Source: Hyphomicrobium_A sp963759735
GTDB taxonomy: Bacteria > Pseudomonadota > Alphaproteobacteria > Rhizobiales > Hyphomicrobiaceae
Assembly: GCA_963759735.1 (NCBI GenBank)
Contig: CAVXAF010000007.1
Span: 930,001-994,000 of the forward strand
Direction of reading: 5' to 3'
DNA length: 64,000 nt
Positions within the stretch are counted from its first letter, which is position 1. The number at the start of each line of letters is the position of its first letter. Position numbers and translations under genes: made by a program. Below the pieces are notes generated by a model, which saw nothing but the letters and a program-made list of their open reading frames with translations, ran no database searches and was not told the DNA's origin. Of the stretch, positions 55,336 through 64,000 are shown one piece after another.

Positions 55336-56730
55336 TCAGTAGGCGTTCTCAGATTTGAGCAGCGCGAAGGGCGTCTTTAGCAGGATGTAGGTGTCGAGCA
55401 GCAGCGACCAGTTCTCGATATAGTAAATGTCGCATTCAACTCGCTTCTGAATCTTCTCGGGAGTGTCGGTCTCGCCGCGCCAGCCGTTGATTTGTGCCCA
55501 ACCGGTAATGCCGGGTTTCACTTTGTGCCGCGCGAAGTAGCCATCGACCACCTCGTCGTAGAGGTTGCCAGCCGCCTTGGCCTGCAGGGCGTGGGGACGT
55601 GGGCCGACGAGCGACAGGCTGCCTAGAATGACGTTGAACAGCTGCGGCAGCTCATCGAGGCTGGTCTTGCGGATGAAGCGGCCGACGCGGGTCACGCGCG
55701 CATCGTGCTTAGTCACCAGCTGGACTGCATTGGCGTCGCAGCGATCAGTGTACATCGAGCGGAACTTGAACACCTCGACCAACTCGTTGTTGAAGCCATA
55801 GCGCTTCTGGCGAAACAGCACCGGGCCGCGGCTGTCGAGCTTGATGGCGGCGGCGACGGCGAGCATGAGCGGAGCAAGCAGGATCAGCGCCAGCATGGCG
55901 ACGAGCTTGTCAAACGCCCACTTCGACACCGAACCCCAATCGGCAATCGGCTTCTCCAGCAGGTCAATCATGGCGACGCTGCCGATGCGCGAGTAGGTGC
56001 CCGCGGTAAAGCGCAGCTCGCTGGAGCGGGCCGGAAGCTTCACCTCGGCAGGGAGCACGGCGAGCGAACGGGTCACCTCGATGACGCGCTTTTCCGCCGT
56101 GATCGGCAGGGCGACGATGATGAGATCGAGGCGCGAATTGCGGGCAAAGGAAACGAGATGCTTCAGGCCGCCAAGGCGCGGATAGCCGGCGATGACGCGG
56201 TCCACCCGGTCGTCGCCGCGGTCATCAAAGATGCCGGTGATGCGGATGTCGCTGTCGACGTCGATTTCCAGATCGCCGATCAACTTTTCGGAGATGACGC
56301 CACCGCCATAGATGGCCGCGCGGCGATACAAACGTCCCTGCCGCGTCCAATGGCGCACGAAGCCGGCGACGGCGAGCCGCTCGCCCAGCAGCACGACGAT
56401 GCCGGTGAGGTACCAGCTGACAAACCAGACGCGCGAGATCTCGTGGCCGGCCTTCATGAAGAATGCGCCGGCGAGCAGCAGGGCGAAGGCGACCGTCCAC
56501 ACGAGCAGCACGCGCGGCATCTGGCGGATGAAGGAGTTGAACGATGCATGCGAGTAGAGGCCGAGAATGTCGAAGCCGGCAGCGGTCACCACCGCCGTCA
56601 TTGCCAGCGCGGCCATATAGTAGGGATTGCCGATGATGGCCGGCTCATCGACGTAGAACAATGCCACGACGAGACCGAGCAGGCAGACGATGGCGATATC
56701 GATGGCGCGGACCGCCCCGCGGATGACCAC
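55336..56730 (-). CDS. Undecaprenyl-phosphate sugar phosphotransferase (WcaJ/ExoY-type)
   Basis: Starts exopolysaccharide synthesis by putting the first sugar phosphate on undecaprenyl phosphate. 464 residues: about four N-terminal helices, a CoA-binding-like Rossmann domain (AAIYGGGVISEKLI), and the catalytic C-terminal domain with a membrane helix, FRQKRYGFNNELVEVFKFRSMY, TSLDELPQLFNVILGSLSLVGPRPHA and KPGITGWAQINGWRGE. No ATG fits; GTG 56730 is the first usable start. The frame stays open another 130 bases upstream (IPRLADFRIDDKTSLVSL), so the true N-terminus may be longer. Confidence 0.92.
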   Translation of the reverse strand: MVIRGAVRAIDIAIVCLLGLVVALFYVDEPAIIGNPYYMAALAMTAVVTAAGFDILGLYSHASFNSFIRQMPRVLLVWTVAFALLLAGAFFMKAGHEISRVWFVSWYLTGIVVLLGERLAVAGFVRHWTRQGRLYRRAAIYGGGVISEKLIGDLEIDVDSDIRITGIFDDRGDDRVDRVIAGYPRLGGLKHLVSFARNSRLDLIIVALPITAEKRVIEVTRSLAVLPAEVKLPARSSELRFTAGTYSRIGSVAMIDLLEKPIADWGSVSKWAFDKLVAMLALILLAPLMLAVAAAIKLDSRGPVLFRQKRYGFNNELVEVFKFRSMYTDRCDANAVQLVTKHDARVTRVGRFIRKTSLDELPQLFNVILGSLSLVGPRPHALQAKAAGNLYDEVVDGYFARHKVKPGITGWAQINGWRGETDTPEKIQKRVECDIYYIENWSLLLDTYILLKTPFALLKSENAY

Positions 56731-56934
56731 CAGCGAGACAAGGCTCGTCTTATCGTCGATGCGGAAATCGGCGAGACGCGGAATTGTGGGACGATGTGGG
56801 CCGTTGGCGGGACGTGGCCGATATTGAGCATTCCGGGGAACCTAGACTGTGACGCGTGACTGCCCCTTGGAAAGCAGGCTTCGTGCCACGGCGCAGGCGC
56901 CGGATCGGATCGTCGGTAAGCTTTGCAGGTAAGG

Positions 56935-58068
56935 TTACTTGCGCCCGAGCCGCTCGGTGTAGAAGGCCAGCACCCCGTCGGCAGCGCGCGCCACCGTGAA
57001 GCGTGCAGCGACCGCCGTCGTCAGACGTTTGGCGCGTGCCTGGGCTGCCGCGGGCTCATCGAGGAATGCGCGCATGGCGCGCTCCAACGCCTGCACGTCG
57101 CCCGCAGGCAGCAGCGGCGTGTCGGTTCCGTTAACGATCTCGGGGATGCCGCCGATATCGGTGGCGAGCAACGGCATGCCGGCGGCTGCGGCCTCGAGGA
57201 CGATGTAGGGCATGCTCTCGGCCCGCGATGGCACAACGAGACAACGGCCGAGCGCGAAGGCCGTGCGGGCAGGCATGGCGCCGCGGAAGGAGACCGTCTC
57301 TGCGAGCTGCAACTCGTCAGCGAGCGCCTTGAAGGCATCGGCATCGGGTCCCGCGCCGACGATCACCGCCCTTACCGGCCGCTCGGCGGCGATACGCGCC
57401 AGCGCCCGAAGCAGCACATCCACCCCTTTGAGATGCCGCAGTTCGCCGATGAACAGGAAGTCGGCAGCTTCGGTGTCGGGACGATGTGGCGTGAAATCGT
57501 CGGGCTGCAGCGCATTGGGGATCGCCCGTTCGGGTACGCCGCGCGCGCCGATGCGGCGGTCGTAAACGCGACGGATGAAGTCGCTCTCGAAAATCAGTCC
57601 GTCGGTGTAGCGGGTGAGAAATTTTTCGACGGCTGTATAGAGCAGGCCCTGCGGCGAGGTGAGCCTGTAGTGCAGGCTGCCGCCGTGCGGGGTGTAGAAC
57701 GTTGCGACGTTGCGCCCATCGGAGCGAAGTTCGCGCGTTGCCAGGCGTGCATAGGCGCCGCCCTTGGCGCCGTGGCCATGCAACACGTCGACCTCCAGGC
57801 GCCGCGCCGCATCGCGGATGGCGCGGCTGGTCGCCAGATCGCGCGGCCCCGGCAGCCGTCCCATGGGGATGCGGATGATACCGAGCTTCAGGTGCTCGGT
57901 AGCTTTGGCGAGGCGGACTTCGGTCAGCGGGTCGGAGATGCTCGAATTGAGGATGTAGCCAACCTCGTGGCCGCGCGCCGCCTGCTCGCCGCTGAGGTCG
58001 AGCACGTGCCGGAACAAGCCCCCGACGGGTGCGCGAAAGCAGTGAATGATGCGCAAGCGGTCGCTCAC
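56935..58068 (-). CDS. Glycosyltransferase family 4
   Basis: A 377-residue GT-B fold enzyme. N-terminal RIIHCFRAPVGGLFRHVLDL is the acceptor side; VDVLHGHGAKGGAYARLA follows; the nucleotide-sugar side has FLFIGELRHLKGVDVLLRALA, AVIVGAGPDADAF and the E-x7-E motif in SRAESMPYIVLEAAAAGMPLLAT. It transfers a sugar in the exopolysaccharide repeat unit; the donor is unknown. Confidence 0.9.
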   Translation of the reverse strand: MSDRLRIIHCFRAPVGGLFRHVLDLSGEQAARGHEVGYILNSSISDPLTEVRLAKATEHLKLGIIRIPMGRLPGPRDLATSRAIRDAARRLEVDVLHGHGAKGGAYARLATRELRSDGRNVATFYTPHGGSLHYRLTSPQGLLYTAVEKFLTRYTDGLIFESDFIRRVYDRRIGARGVPERAIPNALQPDDFTPHRPDTEAADFLFIGELRHLKGVDVLLRALARIAAERPVRAVIVGAGPDADAFKALADELQLAETVSFRGAMPARTAFALGRCLVVPSRAESMPYIVLEAAAAGMPLLATDIGGIPEIVNGTDTPLLPAGDVQALERAMRAFLDEPAAAQARAKRLTTAVAARFTVARAADGVLAFYTERLGRK

Positions 58069-58093
58069 GCGCGCTCCCGATGTTCGCTGGCCT

Positions 58094-59083
58094 CTAGAAG
58101 AACCGTTCGTAGACGAAAACGGTGTCGCCCGGGCACAGGGTGTAATCGCCAGGAGCTTCTATTTGGTCAATAAGCGGGCCGAGCTTGCGCGTGATGCGGA
58201 AGCCCCGCTTGCTGGCGCGCTCGGTGTATCCGCCACCGATGGCGATGGCCTGCTCGATCGTCATTCCCGATACGAACGGGTACTGGCCGGGCAGGCGTAC
58301 TTCTCCGAGGATGAAGAACGGGCGGTTCTGGGCCACGTCCACGGTCACCTGCGGATCCTTGACGAACTCGCGACCCAGCCGGGCTGCGATGGTGTGCTCG
58401 AGATCGATCGTCGTGCGCCCGCGGGCGCGCACCGAACCGATCAGCGGGATGGCGATATTGCCGATCTGGTCGACGGTATAGAGCCGCGACAGGTTCGGCT
58501 GCCCGTAAACGAACACGCGCAGGCGGTCGCCGGTATCGAGAATGTAGGGCTCAAAGCCGGTCGGACCGCCGGTGATGTCGGCCGAAACGACGACGGCGGG
58601 ACCCCAGGCAACCGGGGCGGCTGCGGGCGGACCAACGGGAACCGGAGAAACCATGCGCTGCGGGCGAGGCTGCCACCCATCGGCAACTTTCACAGGTGCC
58701 GGCGCAGGTACCGGCGAGGCTGTCGCGGTGCCGAAATTCCCCGCGGGCAGCGCGCTGTCGACGGTCGTCTCGCCCCAGCCGCTGACTTTGGCGGTGGTCG
58801 GCTGCACGACGGCTTGGCCCCACGCAGCCTTCAGCGGCTGATCGGAATTGGCGGCGGCGGCCGGCTCATCGTAGATGACATCGACGGGAAGCGTCTTGCT
58901 GGCCACTTTCGCGGTTTGAGCCGGAGTCGTTCGGGCGCCCTGCGCTTGCTTCAGCGCACCGCGCTTTTGCGCCTGCGGCCCCAGGGCGCTGATGTCCTCG
59001 GCCAGTTCGCTCAACGGCGATTGCGCACAACCACCCAGCAGGACGGTCGCTGCAACCAGCAGTGATGCGATGCGCAAGGACAT
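58094..59083 (-). CDS. Polysaccharide export lipoprotein (Wza/OPX family)
   Basis: A 329-residue outer-membrane export protein. Lipoprotein signal with lipobox LLGGC, a long Ala/Pro-rich linker (about residues 25-165), then Poly_export domain (YILDTGDRLRVFVYGQPNLS, DQIGNIAIPLIGSVRARGRT) and an SLBB domain (FFILGEVRLPGQYPFVSGMTIEQAIAIGGGYT). C-terminus DTVFVYERFF. The linker is much longer than in Wza. Divergent from the co-polymerase gene, with which it would span the envelope. Confidence 0.92.
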   Translation of the reverse strand: MSLRIASLLVAATVLLGGCAQSPLSELAEDISALGPQAQKRGALKQAQGARTTPAQTAKVASKTLPVDVIYDEPAAAANSDQPLKAAWGQAVVQPTTAKVSGWGETTVDSALPAGNFGTATASPVPAPAPVKVADGWQPRPQRMVSPVPVGPPAAAPVAWGPAVVVSADITGGPTGFEPYILDTGDRLRVFVYGQPNLSRLYTVDQIGNIAIPLIGSVRARGRTTIDLEHTIAARLGREFVKDPQVTVDVAQNRPFFILGEVRLPGQYPFVSGMTIEQAIAIGGGYTERASKRGFRITRKLGPLIDQIEAPGDYTLCPGDTVFVYERFF

Positions 59084-59246
59084 GGGACCTGGACCAAACG
59101 AGTGGTTCTTCTCCCGTCCACTTTGCAACCCATCGGTTAACAAATGCTGATCATCCGTCCGATCCTCGGACGCTTAATGAAATAGCAACCCGACAGCGCT
59201 CTAATTTGACGCAACGATTAGTCCTTCATTCGAAGCGGCCCCTCAC

Positions 59247-61358
59247 ATGACCACCGCGTCTCCCGACGATATCGACATCAGCGCCGTGTGGCGCTCGCTG
59301 CGGCGAGCCTTGCCGAAGCTGTTGCTGCTCAGCCTGATAACGGGTGGAGCCACATTCGCGTTGCTGTCGCAGTTTCCGCCGCGGTACACCTCGGAGGCGC
59401 AGATTCAGGTCGTGGCACCGAAGGACGGCGGCGACCGAAGCGCCGATTCGGTTGCTGCCCGCCTCGACAAGGAAGCAATAAATACGCACCTGCGCAGCCT
59501 GCTGTCGCCGGACCTGGCGCTGCAGATCATCAAAGAAGAGAAGCTCGACAAAAATCCTGAGTTCAACAGCGCGCTGCAGTCGCCTGGCCCGCTCGACCGC
59601 ATCCTCAACGCGCTCTCCATCGGCGACCGCCGCGGGGAAAGTGAGCAGGATCGCGTGCTCAAGGCCTTCTTCAGCCGGCTCGACATCTATTCGCCGAAAG
59701 AGAGCCGCGTCATCGGCATCCAGTTCACCTCGAGTGATCCCGAGCTTGCCGCCGACGTTGCCAATCGCATTGCAGAGACTTATCGCGCCTCGCTCGCCAC
59801 GCGCACGCTGTCGGAGAACGACGACGTGCAGCAGGCGCTGCAGCCGAAGATCGACAAGCTTGTCACCGAGGTTGGCGAGGCCGAAGCCGCCGTCGAGCGA
59901 TTTCGCGCCCAGGCCGACATTTTCAAGGGCGGTCCGAACAACACCGGGCTGAACCAGCAGCAGCTCGCCGACCTCAATGCCGAGCTGACGCGGGCGCAGG
60001 CCGCGCGCAACGAATCGGACGCTCGCGCCCAGTCGGTTCGCGAGATGGTTCGCGCCGGCAACACTGAATCGCTGCCCGACGTGCAACGTTCCCCGCTCAT
60101 TCAGAATCTCGTGCAGCAGCGCGTGCGCGTCGAGCGCCAGCTCTCCGAATTGTCGGCGACATTGCTGCCGGCGCATCCGCGCATGCGCCAGCTGCGCGCC
60201 GACCTGGAAGGTCTGCAGCGCCAGATCAAGAGCGAAGTGGGTAAGATCGTCGAGGGTATTGAGAAGGGCGCCTCCATCGCCGCTTCGCGCGAAGCCTCGG
60301 CGCGAAAGAACCTCGACGCCATGAAGAAGCAGGTCGTCGGGACCGGCGATAGCGAAGTGCAGTTGCGCCAGCTCGAGGCGGTCGCCAAGTCCAAGCGCGC
60401 CGAGCTCGATCGCCTGCAGGCGCGTTTTGAATCCAACCGGATTGCCGCCGATAGGCGCGCTGTCCCGGTCGAGGCGCAGATTGTCTCGCTGGCGCGCCCG
60501 ACCAGCGTCCCCAGCTTCCCCAAGCCGCTGCCGTATGCGGTTCTCGTCGCCTTGGCGACGCTGCTGTTCGGCATCGCCATCGTCGTCACGCGCGCCCTGT
60601 TCAGCGCCGCGCGCACCGCCCCGGTCGAGCGAGCAGCGGCCACGCGCGGCCAGGCGGCTCGTGACACCTTGGCGCCGGTGCTGGCCCGCGACGCAACGCG
60701 CGTTCACGTGGTGCAGTCGGTTGCCGATCTGGCGCGCCAGTTGATCTCCCATCCGCAGGACATCGGTGGGTTTCGCGCGCTGATGACCGGATTTTCCGAT
60801 CAGATCGACGTTGGTCCGGAGGGTCTCGAACTCGTCAAGTCGATGGCCGATTCCGGTGCTGACGTGATCCTTCTGGATTGGAGCCCGGAAGGGCATGGTC
60901 TTGCTGAACGCATGGGGCTTGAGCCGTCCGCCGGTCTCAACGAACTGCTTCAGGGTACTGCGACGTTCGAGGACGTCGTCACGCGCATCCCGGCCAGCGG
61001 CGCGCACTTTATTCCGGCCGGAACGGCCGTACTCGACCGCGATCGCTTGCTTGACGCCGATCAGCTCAACCTGACGCTCGATGCTCTGGATACGGCCTAC
61101 GATCACATCATCGTCGTTGCCCGCCACGACGTTGCCCGGGCGCTGTTTGAAGCCATCCTTGGCCGCTTCGATGCCGGCATAGTCGTCAGCGAGCCGCGTC
61201 GCCGCGGCAACGTGCCGGACCTGCCGGGCAGCTTCCTCGGCTTTGAAGTGACCGACATCGAGCTGTTCCGTCTGGAGCGTTCTAAATCGAACCAGCTGGC
61301 GCGGGAGCGGCTCGCCCGCGTTAGCGCCAAGGGCGGGCTGGAAGCGCGTGCCAGCTGA
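59247..61358 (+). CDS. Polysaccharide co-polymerase (Wzz-type) with degenerate kinase-like domain
   Basis: A 703-residue inner-membrane protein controlling chain length. Two helices (KLLLLSLITGGATFALLSQF near the start and AVLVALATLLFGIAIVVTRALF near residue 430) flank a periplasmic domain with a long coiled coil (about 190-420) and a GNVR-like end. The C-terminal 200 residues resemble a tyrosine-kinase/ParA fold (DVILLDWSPEGHGLAERMGLEPSAGLNELLQG, HFIPAGT, YDHIIVVAR) but lack a Walker A lysine and a Tyr-rich tail, so kinase activity is unlikely. No break in this gene. Confidence 0.88.
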   Translation: MTTASPDDIDISAVWRSLRRALPKLLLLSLITGGATFALLSQFPPRYTSEAQIQVVAPKDGGDRSADSVAARLDKEAINTHLRSLLSPDLALQIIKEEKLDKNPEFNSALQSPGPLDRILNALSIGDRRGESEQDRVLKAFFSRLDIYSPKESRVIGIQFTSSDPELAADVANRIAETYRASLATRTLSENDDVQQALQPKIDKLVTEVGEAEAAVERFRAQADIFKGGPNNTGLNQQQLADLNAELTRAQAARNESDARAQSVREMVRAGNTESLPDVQRSPLIQNLVQQRVRVERQLSELSATLLPAHPRMRQLRADLEGLQRQIKSEVGKIVEGIEKGASIAASREASARKNLDAMKKQVVGTGDSEVQLRQLEAVAKSKRAELDRLQARFESNRIAADRRAVPVEAQIVSLARPTSVPSFPKPLPYAVLVALATLLFGIAIVVTRALFSAARTAPVERAAATRGQAARDTLAPVLARDATRVHVVQSVADLARQLISHPQDIGGFRALMTGFSDQIDVGPEGLELVKSMADSGADVILLDWSPEGHGLAERMGLEPSAGLNELLQGTATFEDVVTRIPASGAHFIPAGTAVLDRDRLLDADQLNLTLDALDTAYDHIIVVARHDVARALFEAILGRFDAGIVVSEPRRRGNVPDLPGSFLGFEVTDIELFRLERSKSNQLARERLARVSAKGGLEARAS

Positions 61359-61493
61359 CGGCGCCGCAGCGCGCCCACTTTAATTTCCCGTTAGGCAAAC
61401 GGGCGCTTTGGCTCGGCAGTTAAGGCCGAGGGAAATTGGCATGCACGCATATTGCTGGGGAGAGGCCGGTGGGTACCCCATCAAGAGGAAAGC

Positions 61494-62561
61494 ATGATTA
61501 GGGGATCGACGACGCTTCTCAAGACGGCACTGGCAGCGGTGCACTATTCCGGGGCGGGAAATCTGCTAGCTCCCTACACGCGCGGGGCCGGCGTCATTTT
61601 TATGCTGCACCACGTCGACCCGCAGCCACCGCTGGAGTTCGAGCCCAACCGCATCCTCAAGGTGACGCCGGACTTCCTTGAATCCGTCTTGCGCGAGGTG
61701 AGGGAAGCCGGATTCGACATCATTCCGCTCGATGATGTCGGCGTGCGCCTGCAGAACGCAGACGGGGCCCGCCCGTTTGCCTGCTTCACACTGGACGACG
61801 GCTATCGCGACAACCGCGAGTATGCCTACCCGGTCTTTCGCCGCCACAATGCACCTTTCACCATCTATGTGCCGACCGATTTTGCCGATGGTCGCGGCGA
61901 CTTCTGGTGGCTCACTTTTGAGAAAGTCCTGCGCGCGGCTCCGCAAATCACGCTCGCCATGCGCGGGGAGACACGCCACTTCCGTCTCGCCACCGCGGCG
62001 GAAAAAGACGTCGCGCATCACGAGATTTATTGGTGGCTGCGCGAACTGCCCGAGGCGCAGGCGCGCGCCGTCGTGGACGAACTCGCTGCGTTCTACGGCA
62101 TCAATGCGCGCCGCGTGCATGCCGACCTCGTCATGTCGTGGGATGAGCTGCGCGAACTCAGCGCAGATCCGCTGGTCACCATCGGGGCACACACGCGCGG
62201 GCATTTCGCACTCTCCAAGCTGAGCGAAGCCGACGCGCGCGCGGAAATGGCCGAAAGCATCGCCCGCATCGAAGCGGAGTTGGGCAGGCCCTGCCGGCAC
62301 TTCAGCTACCCGTACGGTTGCGAACTCGCGGCTGGAGAGCGCGAATTTCGCATCGCCGAAGAACTCGGCATCGAGACCGCCGTCACCACGCAAAAGGGCC
62401 TGCTCTATCCCGAGCACGCACATGAGCTGACCGCGCTGCCCCGGCTGTCGCTCAACGGCGATTTCCAGGACATTCGCTACGTCAAAGCGCTGCTGTCGGG
62501 TGTGCCGTTTGCGGTAATGAATACCTTCAAACGCTATACGGGCCCGCGCCAGCCGGCCTGA
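61494..62561 (+). CDS. Polysaccharide deacetylase (NodB-fold)
   Basis: A 355-residue carbohydrate esterase 4 enzyme. GVIFMLHHVDP near the start, the metal/catalytic FTLDDGYRDN (about residues 98-107), a large insertion with DFWWLTFEKVLR, the metal-binding GAHTRGHFALSKLS and the HFSYPYGCELAAGERE motif are present. AAGAGGAAAG precedes ATG 61494. It probably trims acetyl groups from the exopolysaccharide of the neighbouring genes. No signal peptide is obvious, as in many NodB-like enzymes. Confidence 0.9.
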   Translation: MIRGSTTLLKTALAAVHYSGAGNLLAPYTRGAGVIFMLHHVDPQPPLEFEPNRILKVTPDFLESVLREVREAGFDIIPLDDVGVRLQNADGARPFACFTLDDGYRDNREYAYPVFRRHNAPFTIYVPTDFADGRGDFWWLTFEKVLRAAPQITLAMRGETRHFRLATAAEKDVAHHEIYWWLRELPEAQARAVVDELAAFYGINARRVHADLVMSWDELRELSADPLVTIGAHTRGHFALSKLSEADARAEMAESIARIEAELGRPCRHFSYPYGCELAAGEREFRIAEELGIETAVTTQKGLLYPEHAHELTALPRLSLNGDFQDIRYVKALLSGVPFAVMNTFKRYTGPRQPA

Positions 62562-62677
62562 GCCGCCCCCCGCGAGCCTCCCTGCAGTGCAGCATCGTCC
62601 GCGGCGTTCGGTTGCCTTGATCCCCTGCGCCGCCGCCGCTATCACCCGACGCAAGTTCACAGTAGGGGATAGGCGCC

Positions 62678-63754
62678 TTGGCCGTTTCCATTTCACAACG
62701 TGGCGGCGAAGCTGCCGGCATCTCCGCTTCCGGCGGCGCCGTGCGCGTCTGGTTGTTGCTCGTGGCGGGTCTGGTGTTCGCGATGATCGTCGTCGGCGGG
62801 GCGACCCGGCTCACCGACAGCGGCCTGTCGATCACCGAATGGCAGCCACTGCTGGGTGCCATTCCGCCGCTTACCGACGCCGATTGGCACACCGCCTTCG
62901 AAAAATACAAGGCGATCCCGGAATATTCGATCGTCAACGCCGGCATGTCGCTGGAAGGCTTCAAGGCCATCTACTGGTGGGAGTGGGCGCACCGCTTCCT
63001 CGGGCGCTTCATCGGCATCGCCTTCGCGCTGCCGTTCCTCGTGTTCCTCGTCCTAGGTAAGCTACGCGGGCGCTTTGCTTTGAAGTGCCTCGGCGTTTTC
63101 GCCCTGGGCGGCCTGCAGGGCGCCATCGGCTGGTATATGGTGAAGTCGGGGCTCGTCGACCGCATCGACGTCAGCCAGTATCGTCTGGCGCTGCATCTGC
63201 TGGTCGCGTTCTCGATCCTTTCGCTGCTTGTCTGGCTCGCGCTGGACGCCGGCCCAGCAACTGGGCGCATCCGTCTTCTCACTGTGACGCCCGGCCAGCG
63301 GCGTGCAGCCGTCGCCCTGTTCCTGCTGATATTCGTGCAGTGCGGGCTCGGCGCCCTGGTGGCCGGATTGAAGGCCGGCCTCACCTACAACACCTGGCCG
63401 CTCATGGACGGCAAGCTCGTCCCCGATGGGCTGGCGACGCACAGCCCGTGGTACCTCAATGTCTTCGAGAACGTGACAACGGTGCAGTTCGATCATCGCC
63501 TCGTCGCCTACGTTGTCGTCGCTCTGGCGCTCCTGCACCTCGTCACGCTTGTGCGCTCTGCCGATGACGAGCGCGTAGTGCGCTCGGCGGGCCTCCTCAC
63601 CGCATGCATCATCGCGCAGATGCTGATCGGGATCTGGACGCTGCTGATGGGCGTGCCCTTGGCGCTCGGCCTGGCACACCAGGGCGGCGCGGCAATCGTC
63701 GTCGCCGCGGCGACGCTGCACCTTTACCGGGTTACGCGGGCTGCCGCGCCCTGA
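62678..63754 (+). CDS. ctaA: Haem A synthase (Cox15/CtaA)
   Basis: Oxidises the methyl group of haem O to make haem A for aa3/caa3 oxidases. 358 residues, eight helices in two similar halves. The four haem-ligand histidines are visible in WWEWAHRFLGR, LALHLLVAF, FDHRLVAY and GLAHQGGAA. GGATRLTDSGLSITEWQPLLGAIPPL is the family N-terminal signature. The TTG start at 62678 gives MAVSISQRGG. It serves the oxidase cluster at 13-18.8 kb and any housekeeping aa3 enzyme. Its 3' end overlaps argC on the other strand by 23 bases. Confidence 0.94.
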   Translation: MAVSISQRGGEAAGISASGGAVRVWLLLVAGLVFAMIVVGGATRLTDSGLSITEWQPLLGAIPPLTDADWHTAFEKYKAIPEYSIVNAGMSLEGFKAIYWWEWAHRFLGRFIGIAFALPFLVFLVLGKLRGRFALKCLGVFALGGLQGAIGWYMVKSGLVDRIDVSQYRLALHLLVAFSILSLLVWLALDAGPATGRIRLLTVTPGQRRAAVALFLLIFVQCGLGALVAGLKAGLTYNTWPLMDGKLVPDGLATHSPWYLNVFENVTTVQFDHRLVAYVVVALALLHLVTLVRSADDERVVRSAGLLTACIIAQMLIGIWTLLMGVPLALGLAHQGGAAIVVAAATLHLYRVTRAAAP

Positions 63755-64000
63755 CGGACGTCGCCGGTCCGCCGGCTTCATCGAGGCCGAGCATGAGGCG
63801 GATGTTCTGCACGGCGGCTCCGGCTGCGCCCTTGCCGAGGTTGTCGAGACGCGCGATGAGCACTGCCTGCTGCAGGTCGGCCTTGCCGAATACGTACAGC
63901 TCCATCCGGTCGGTGCCGTTGACATCTTCGGCGGCAAGCCGCGTTGCCTTCGCCATCGGCTCGCGCGCGACGTTTACAGACTCCTGGCCGCGGTAGTGCG
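63732..64000 (-). CDS. argC: N-acetyl-gamma-glutamyl-phosphate reductase (C-terminal part)
   Basis: Arginine biosynthesis enzyme reducing N-acetylglutamyl phosphate to the semialdehyde. The visible C-terminal 88 residues contain YRGQESVNVAREP, NGTDRMELYVFGK, AVLIARLDNLGKGAAGAAVQN and MLGLDE, the standard end of type 2-like ArgC; the tail GPATSVRARQPA is extra. The N-terminal NADP domain and catalytic Cys lie beyond the window. Confidence 0.9.
   Translation of the reverse strand, partial: HYRGQESVNVAREPMAKATRLAAEDVNGTDRMELYVFGKADLQQAVLIARLDNLGKGAAGAAVQNIRLMLGLDEAGGPATSVRARQPA

Noticed and set aside
59226..61127. 633-codon minus-strand frame opposite the co-polymerase gene
   Set aside because: Antisense shadow; the plus-strand gene has family motifs and normal composition.
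1..64000. CRISPR arrays, transposases, integrases and rRNA genes
   Set aside because: I saw no regularly spaced short repeats, no transposase or integrase motifs and no rRNA sequence; only one tRNA was found.

Overview
The window is high-GC (roughly low 60s percent, judged by eye) chromosomal DNA from an alphaproteobacterium, most likely of the order Hyphomicrobiales. Pointers are TrmFO, a membrane proton-pumping pyrophosphatase, a ubiquinol-cytochrome c chaperone followed by a DUF177 protein and PlsX-FabH-IHF alpha-MerR in that order, GGAAC-N16-CGTT promoters typical of the alphaproteobacterial EcfG general stress sigma factor, and many DUF421/PRC-barrel/BrkB type envelope genes. I cannot name the species.

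Layout. 0-12.3 kb is core: trmFO (cut by the window edge), a DUF2157/GDYXXLXY membrane pair, a DUF937 protein, hppA, bamE, the cytochrome bc1 chaperone, plsX-fabH for fatty acid and phospholipid initiation, ihfA, a MerR regulator, a phosphopantetheinyl transferase and tRNA-Pro(GGG). Directly after the tRNA lies a decayed dehydrogenase. 12.3-34 kb is an accessory, stress-flavoured region: a caa3-type cytochrome oxidase cluster (ctaG, coxB with a fused cytochrome c, a CaCA cation exchanger, a coxA-coxC fusion, a small subunit), a single-domain response regulator, a membrane-anchored trehalose-phosphate synthase, an FNT channel, a BON-MscS channel, PRC-barrel, BrkB and DUF421 proteins and a two-domain L,D-transpeptidase. 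Two strong and two weaker EcfG-like promoters lie in it.

34.5-39.8 kb is a type I secretion locus: three exported-looking low-complexity proteins, one with three degenerate repeats around NGDSLAEAHAPG, followed by a PrtD-type ABC exporter and an HlyD-type adaptor. This is the best candidate for an undescribed system. 39.8-47.5 kb holds a TetR-SDR pair with an obvious operator, an aldo-keto reductase, transaldolase and glucose-6-phosphate isomerase, DUF1097 and a secreted Ntn-type amidase. 47.5-53.9 kb is an iron-type locus with three imelysin-family proteins, a di-haem oxidoreductase and a DUF1513 protein, transcribed divergently. 53.9-62.6 kb is an exopolysaccharide cluster (Wzy-like polymerase/ligase, initiating phosphotransferase, GT4, outer membrane export lipoprotein, Wzz-like co-polymerase, deacetylase). 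The window ends with ctaA, which makes haem A for the oxidase, and the 3' end of argC.

A recurring technical feature is single-base frame breaks in conserved genes (hppA, bamE, tal, coxAC neighbours, the T1SS genes and others). Nearly all are repaired by deleting exactly one base, which looks like insertion-biased sequencing error rather than gene decay. Reading frames below are given as the reconstructed gene with the break position.
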